Positions 57,605 through 64,000 of a DNA stretch of 64,000 bases are shown here, piece after piece (the stretch's first letter is position 1; every line of letters starts with the position of its first letter). The stretch covers positions 3,127,226 to 3,191,225 of the forward strand of contig CAKMRJ010004445.1 of NCBI GenBank assembly GCA_928212115.1, written 5' to 3'. A program made the position numbers and the translations under genes. The stretch comes from Lactuca virosa. Lineage: Eukaryota > Streptophyta > Magnoliopsida > Asterales > Asteraceae. The notes beneath the pieces are model-generated. The model had not been told where the DNA came from, ran no database searches, and was given only the letters and a program-made list of their open reading frames with translations.

Positions 57605-60600
57605 TGTCACACCCCCGAACCAGACGGCGGAAACGTCCGAGGGCTCGCGTGACTTAAATTGAAATATCATCACAATGAATATATATATATATGAAACATA
57701 ACACATGCATCACCAACCATTACATAGTACAACTGACATTGTTTACATCAACTACAAGGTTTACATTACATGATTTCAAAATATAAAGTGTTTGGTGATT
57801 AGCTACTACCAAAAGAAAACTTTCAACACACCGGATGCTTCCTTATCTAATGATTACCTGAGAATACAAGTTATTTTGAAAACGTCAACATATATAATGT
57901 TGGTGAGTTCATAAGTGTGTTTGAGGTAAGGTAGTTTATGTCATTGGTAAAACCCAGAAAATCCGATATTTTCTGTAATAAAACTTTTCTTGAAAATATT
58001 GTGATGATCCTGTAAGTGTATGCGTGAATGATTTCAAAACATGAATAAATGAGAAGTTTTTGCATTATAATGTTTGAAAGTACAAGTGAGTAAGATTGAT
58101 TTCCCCGGAAAAACCCGATGTCTTCCGAATAAAAGTTATGATTGTTTTTGCTTTATTGAATCGTTACATCGAATGAATATGTTTTCCCTTGATTAATGAT
58201 CTTCCTTTGATTAATGATTTCCCTTGATTAATGATTTCCCTTGATTAATGATTTCCCCTGATTAATGATGTCGGATTTCTACGTGAGTCGTTATAACCAT
58301 GCATGATAATGACTAGTTCGTATGTCTTAGTATTCTAATGAACACCGAAATTTGATCTTAAGACTTTGTCACCCTAGACTGGTCGAGTCTAACTGTAGCG
58401 AACAGCTTAGGTGTGGGGGAGTCACCCCCGTATAGATCTATACACAAACTCTCGCTCTCCCTCCATGAGACTTTGATTACAACTACAGACTACGACCGAC
58501 ACTTATTGGTGTCACCCGTTATTACTCACTCAATCCACATGAATTTGATTAACCTTGATTAATGATCGAATTTTAGTTTACATGAAGAGAAGGTAAGCCT
58601 AACAGACGAGAAGAAGAGGACTACTAGGCCCTACTAATTTCGTATGTTATTTAAGGCTGTCGAGTATACGAAAAGCGCGTTGGCCCATTTCGCATATAAT
58701 TTATTTGGACCTTACTAGTAATGCTAATGGGCCACTGAGGCCCAATAGCATGTAAAAACCATTGAGGGTCCATTAAGCATGTAATTGGGTCACAGGAGGC
58801 CCAATAACATGTATTATTTAAGTTGGGCCCAAAAGCCATGTTAATGAGTCACGAAGGCCCATTAAGCATGATTAGAATCTCTCAAGCCCAACCATTTGAA
58901 CGTTTACTTGTTTTGTATAGTACTAATGTTGCGAGTTGTTTAATCGATATGTCGTATAAATCACGAAATTGTTTTATAACGATTTATAACTTTATAAAAT
59001 AGTTATTTTTCTATTTAAATCCCATAAGTTATAAAGTTTTGTATATTTTGGCCCGATTATTATTATTATTAACATAATTGACCAAAAACATTAATTTGAC
59101 CTATTCAGCCCCCTTATTCTGTAAAGTTGGCAATTTTTGCCCTTTTTATAAAAAAAATGACATTTTAGGTCCTTGAACCATTTTTCTTGACATCTTTGAC
59201 CCAAACACTTATTTAAATAATGTTTTAAGCCCAAAAGTGACTTTTTGAAAGTTTCAACCCCTTTAGTTAAAAGATTTGCATTTTAACCCACCTTTTTCGC
59301 ATCTTTTACACTTTTTACCCAAAATCCAAATTCTTTGCATTTTAAATCCTTTTTACAAATATGATCATTTTAAACCCTATAAATAGATTTATTTACCTTT
59401 CTACCCACTGTTTTGAGTAATTTCCATTTCAGCCCCTTAAGAAACATATTTTTCGCAACTTTGGGCTTATGGGCCGAAAGGCCCAAAAATTAGCCCAATA
59501 AGTCATAAAATTTCATTTTTAGTCCTTTGAAAAACATAATGTTCATAGAAACTTCTATTTTAACTGTTTTGGCATTTTGAACCTTGTAAAAACCGCAAAT
59601 GACATCTTTTCCCTAAACTTTTACTTATTTGACAAAAATAGTCCAACAATGAGTTTGATGTTGTGGTATGTTAATTTAAAGCTTGTATATTAGTTTATCT
59701 TGACATGTTGAGTGAAATATAAACTAGATCACATATTTTTCCTTTTTGAACTATAGATCTCGAAATATCTTTCATCTTTAGCACAAATATATCACAAGAT
59801 CACAAGAAATCACACATAACATACAAATACACATAGATCTTCACATTTTACTTGCATTCTCCCCCATAAAACATATGAAAACCAAAAATAGAGGGGTATG
59901 AAACTCACCTTAGGTTTGTGGGTTCGGTTTTAAAGAAGGAAATGGAAGAGTTTTGGTCCTAGTAAGCCTTCTTGGGTGGATCTCGAACTTAGAGTTCTCT
60001 AAGATGATGATCATGAGTTTGTGTGAGTTTAGAAAGATTCTTGATGAAATAAAGAGACTAGATTATAGATCCAAGCATTTAACTTACCTAAGGTGATGAT
60101 TCTTGTGGAAGAACCTCCTTGAAATTGTGACAACCGTCAAATTTCGGTCAAGTCAAAGGCAAACAAAGTCAACAAGTCAAACCGGTCAACTCCAATAACC
60201 CTTGTATGTTAGGGTTTACGTTATGTAATCACTATACAATTCGCTATTTTAATGAGAAATCATCATTTGGAAAGTTCATGTGTTTGATTTTCCTTAGCCT
60301 TAACAGTGCTAAACAACGAACCAAAGCGATAAAAACACTATTGCACAATCATCGGGATTGTGTACGACACTAAAACACGGTTTAACGGGGTTTACGAACC
60401 TTGCGTTGTGAAGCCGGACACTCAAATTAATCACAAACGAAACCTCTCTAAATCGTTTTCACTCTATCTCTTTCTATTTGAAATCTCTCCCAAAGACGGC
60501 CCCTTTTTACCGGTTTTTCGACTACGACTTCGTTTTAACTCCGTTTTTCATTATTTTAACGTGGGATTTTCACCCAAAAACTTTATTTTATAAACTAAGG

Positions 60601-63546
60601 CCCCAAAATATATAGATCTCCAGGGTTTTTATAAAAATGTATTAAAAGAATTGGTGGTTGGACTAATTATTGAGGGAATATTTGTTTTTCCTTATTTTAT
60701 GACAAAAGCAAGTCATCACCACCTCACTCTATGATCATCCACTCTTTCCCACTACTCCTTGTCACCTTAGTGGACCTTTACACCCAATCTCCAGCTCTTC
60801 CCACGTTCTAAGAGCTGGAGGATTGATCCTCTCTCCTCATTCTCCATAAAGTTCTTTCATTCTACACTTAGCAACCAAAGGACACTCTCCAAAATTCTCT
60901 CATCTTTTCTCTCAACTTCAAGAACTTCAAGGCTTTCTCCAGGGATTTCTTCCTTCAATTAGTAAGTATCTTCATCATTCACATAATTATTAAACTCCAT
61001 TCTACTCAAATCATTGATATCTTACACAAATTCCATCTTATTCGGTGTTAGATTCTCGAATCATCAAGACATCTTCTTAGTGTTCTTGGGTTGAACACTT
61101 CCTCTATCTCACTTTCATCTATTGAAATCACATAAGGTGAGTTCATACCCCTACATTTACATGTTCTCTTAAGTTTTAAGGGGGGAATACAAGTAAAATC
61201 ATCAAGAACACAATTAAACTTTTTCTAACAGATTACATCAGAAAAGATGGACTTTAATCACAGACTGTTTTGGTCAACTTAAATATTTTAGTTTTCAAAA
61301 CTGTTCCAGGTGCAAGTAGTTCAAACTCTTAGCTTTAAAATGGCTACTTGCACATCTCCATATGATGTTTCTACAATTTATGGTGATTTTTACAAAACTG
61401 CATATCATTTCAGAGGCAAACCTGGACCAGCCTGTGATTATGGACATTTTGACCTCTGTTAGAGATCACTAAAAATCATGATAAAATTTATGAACAAACT
61501 AGACTCATATTCCAAACTCTCATAATTTGTGGATTTGGATTTGCAGCTTTGATGATTTTGCTATAAATTTTCTAAGAACAGTAACAGAAACTGTATTCAA
61601 CGAAAAGTTGCTGTCAATTTCATTTCACCTTGTAACATGTTGAGCAAGGTGTATATCTTTATGTGATTATATGTTATTGCAATATATGACATTTTATCTT
61701 AATATTTTGACACACATCAGTTTACAAATGGATTTGGACATATAAAATATAAAGAATAACAAGTGATTATAATCAAAGTACAACCGATACCTTCAAACAT
61801 TTAATAAACTATTTTGAATATAGTTTGCATACATTACTACGTACTACCCTTGGTTGATAAACTATAATAGGTATAGTTTATGATACATTACATAACACAT
61901 ACATTTAAAAAGGGTACATTTATACAAAGGATATTTTCATTAAGCAAGGTACGGCCATACGGTACCAAGTTTTCATAACACGTAATTCCGTTAATGACTT
62001 TGTGAGACATTTACTTCAAATTACCATTAAGTCTTGTATTGTAACCAGAGTCTCCTTGAGGGAGAGCGTGATAGTTGTGTATAGATCTATATTGGGTTTG
62101 ACAAACCCACACCTAAACTGCATGCAACAGTTAGACCGATAGGTCTGGGGTGACAAATGTCATAACATTTCCGACGCCTGAAGAACGTCGTTTTAGGCAA
62201 CCTTGGTCATAGTATGGTTATAATAAACTCACATAAAGTATTAATAAACATTGGAATTTACGGGAACTTCATTAAAATTTAACGAGTTTATGTCGATTTA
62301 AACTTGTATTGTTTTACTATAAATATGACAAATTACTTGTACATTTCGGTCTTTGGGTTTTAAGACTACATTTACACATTAAGGAAAATATTGGATTTTC
62401 TAACACAAATATTACTTTTACAAACGAAAGGCTTTTAATAATACCAAACAAAAACTTATGAACTCACCAACCTTTGTGTTGACACTTTTTCAAACAACTT
62501 GTATTCTCAGGAAATCATTAAACAGGTAACCAAGTGCTTTTGAGGATGGGGCGCTAAGGCGTCTACTATTTCATATTTTGTCAACATATTGTAATTGATT
62601 CGTAAACATGTAATTCATACAATGATGTCACTTTTTCAATTATATATATGTTGGTTGTGTTTGCTTCAATTACTATTACAATTGTTGTTATGATACTATA
62701 CATGAAGTCCTCCACCCCCGGACGTTTCCGCCATCCTTGGTTTGGGGGTGTGACAGAAATGCTCCAAGATCTCGAAAATTTGGATAGAGAATAGGATGTG
62801 CTTGAGAGTGTTTAGGATGAGAGTTTGAAGATGTGTGTGTGTTTGGTGATCCTCGGCCGAAACAAGAAGAGAAGAGAGAGGGGAGAGTCTTGAGGTGATG
62901 GTGCATGGAAATATGGGATTTGATGCATGGATATCCCATGGGTAATTATGAGGTGGCACCATGGAAAGTCAACCCTCCCTTATCCACTTTTTATTATTCT
63001 TTTTTTTGTTTTGTTTTACTTGGGCCGAGAGAGAGAGAGAAGAGAAAAGATTTGGGCCTTGATGTTAGAGTCCAAATTATGGAGCCCAAATTAATAGCTT
63101 TCGGCCCATTTGGGCCTTTGGAGTGGGTTTCGGCCTAAACGTGCATGCAAGAATGGATTGGTGGCTTTTTAGGGCTTATTGGATTGTTATGGCCCAATAA
63201 GGCCCATTAAAGGTAAACTAGTCCATTTTAGACTTATAAAGCCCAAAAAGGTTAAGTCTTATGAGAGTGGGTCCAATTAGAGCCCATTTAAGAGTTCTAT
63301 GCCCAAGATAGTCACATTGGAGGTTTATTGGCACTTTAGGCCCAATAAAGAAATCCTAGTCCATAATGGACTTAAACCGGGATTTCTAGGGTTTCCAACC
63401 TTTTGTTGACTATTTGAGTGTTTTGAATAGAGTGTTTGATGGAATTTGGTTGTCACTGAATAAGCATCATACGTTGCTTTCAAGTTTTAGTTACAATGTT
63501 ATCCTTGTTTAATGTTTACAAAGCATTAGAATTCCTAGTTGTGATA
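57605..63546 (-). repeat. 5' LTR of element A (contains solo LTR D)
   Basis: TGTCACACCCCCG at 57605 to TTGTGATA at 63546. Subtracting D and its duplication leaves about 3.3 kb, longer than B's LTR because A has an extra block (about 58260-58540, with TGTGTATAGATCTATA-type sequence in reverse) that B lacks. Flanks of D join seamlessly to match the other A LTR. Confidence 0.87.
60126..62755 (+). mobile_element. Solo LTR D (Ty3/Gypsy type) inside A's 5' LTR
   Basis: TGTGACAACCGTC...GGGGGTGTGACA, 2630 bp, flanked by GAAAT (60121-60125 and 62756-62760). The intact site CCTTGAAATGCTCC is seen at 31440-31453 in the other A LTR, which proves the insertion. Its 3' end (CCCCCGGACGTTTCCGCC) and the block at 62040-62165 (GGGAGAGCG, TGTATAGATCTATA, CACACCTAA, GGTGACAAA) match LTR A's equivalents, so D is a diverged relative. 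No internal region. Confidence 0.9.
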
Positions 63547-63732
63547 GCAATGTCCCAACCTCATGAAGACGGACTCGACGGGTTCAAGGATGAACTCGGC
63601 GAGTCATAGACTGAACACCTTCATATGGATGAAGATGAACTCGATGATTTCAAGGACGAACTTGGCGAGTCGGTTGAAGGTAGTCTGATGTGTTGTTGAA
63701 GGCGAACTCGTCGAGCTCTTGCTAGACTCGAC
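63547..63732 (+). repeat. Flank with ACTCGNCGAGT palindrome array
   Basis: About five imperfect palindromes (ACTCGACGGGTT, AACTCGGCGAGTC, AACTCGATGATT, AACTTGGCGAGTC, AACTCGTCGAGC) at 63580-63717. Probably part of another LTR into which A and the copia element landed. No gene. Confidence 0.55.
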
Positions 63733-64000
63733 TGTTGGATTAGATGTCTAAGCTCATAACTATTATTGGTATGTACTTGACCCGAGAGTAGCATGGTCCA
63801 TTTGGGTTGCATATCATCATGACAATTTGTTAGGATGGACTTTTGAGAGATGTTATATATGATTTATTAATATATTATAAGTTATAATATATTAATATGA
63901 AATCATATGAGTTAATTAGTATTGATCAAGAATTAATTTGGAGATTAATTTGGTGATCAAAAGAGACTAATTAAATCTATGGGGACTAATTATGTTAATT
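63733..64000 (+). mobile_element. Start of a copia-type LTR, continuing past the window
   Basis: TGTTGGATTAGATGTCTAAG onward, same family as the solo LTR at 12836-13640 (minus there), related over the whole visible 268 bp with many differences. Cannot tell whether it is solo or the 5' LTR of a whole element. Confidence 0.75.

Larger units (their letters stand above)
29455..63546 (-). mobile_element. Element A: Ty3/Gypsy (Tekay-like chromovirus), minus strand, split by B, C and D
   Basis: A's order on the minus strand: 5' LTR (63546-57605), primer site, acidic ORF, gag-pol (56170-32297), PPT, 3' LTR (32244 to about 29455, truncated). It is interrupted by B (42604-54485), C (34421-41827) and solo LTR D (60126-62755). 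Pol order is protease, RT, RNase H, integrase, C-terminal chromodomain-like motif (TWEREDQM...YPHLF), which with the Met-tRNA-type PBS suggests the Tekay clade. Removing B and C restores collinearity with B's own protein, confirming the nesting. The right LTR end reads TTGTGATA where the left copy has TTGTGACA. The left flank is lost, so no target duplication can be paired (GCAAT at 63547-63551 would be the right one). Confidence 0.85.

Noticed and set aside
1..64000. tRNA, rRNA or snRNA genes
   Set aside because: No cloverleaf with A and B boxes or rRNA-like stretch noticed by eye; the TGGTATCAGAGC matches are retroelement primer sites. A tRNAscan-SE or Infernal run would be decisive.

Overview
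This is plant nuclear DNA, eudicot in character. It is AT-rich, carries papain-type and other plant genes with GT-AG introns, and is dominated by nested LTR retrotransposons. The repeat families (long-LTR Ty3/Gypsy with initiator-Met-tRNA primer sites, a copia LTR starting TGTTGGATTAG, LTRs full of GGCCCA and AAACCCTAA) look to me like Asteraceae, perhaps lettuce (Lactuca). That placement is from memory and has not been tested. About four fifths of the window is transposon sequence. Only two host genes are convincing: a 58-aa single-membrane-span protein (22807-22983, +) and a complete four-exon xylem-type cysteine peptidase (25397-27367, +).

Layout, left to right. Element F (1-4449, +) is the last ~1.4 kb of a Ty3/Gypsy interior, a polypurine tract and a 3.1-kb 3' LTR. 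4450-7063 holds the broken ends of two plant transposon genes (an acidic FAR1/MULE-like N-terminus and a plant-mobile-domain/Ulp1-associated protein). 7064-10947 is gene-poor and may contain a Helitron-like start at 7534. Element H (10953-20435) is a 9.5-kb LTR element with a TSD (ATAGC), PBS and PPT but no recognisable gag-pol. It contains a copia solo LTR (12836-13640, TSD TTTTC) and a long antisense ORF series (19510-15958) that ends at its own PPT and LTR, here called G. 20441-28698 is a gene island with a 1.2-kb foldback element, the two host genes and a probable hAT-type MITE. 28699-29454 is a truncated LTR fragment.

From about 29455 to 63546 lies one retrotransposon, A (Ty3/Gypsy, Tekay-like chromovirus, minus strand), blown apart by later insertions. 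C is a gag-only minus-strand element (34421-41827, TSD ACATG) inside its pol. B is a near relative of A in the opposite orientation (42604-54485), also in pol. D is a solo LTR (60126-62755, TSD GAAAT) in A's 5' LTR. With B, C and D removed, A reads acidic ORF, gag, protease, RT, RNase H, integrase, chromodomain-like tail. The window ends in another copia LTR (63733-64000).

The most notable signals are: (i) a conserved ~215-aa acidic ORF upstream of gag in both A and B; (ii) element H/G, with a large unrecognised protein in the env position of an LTR element; (iii) nonsense codons in A, B and C that mostly look like C-to-T decay; (iv) palindrome arrays in the foldback element and in LTR fragments. 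No element here appears fully intact: B has three frameshifts, three stops and an integrase Asp-to-Asn change; A has a protease DTG-to-DIG change, stops and a truncated LTR; C lacks pol.
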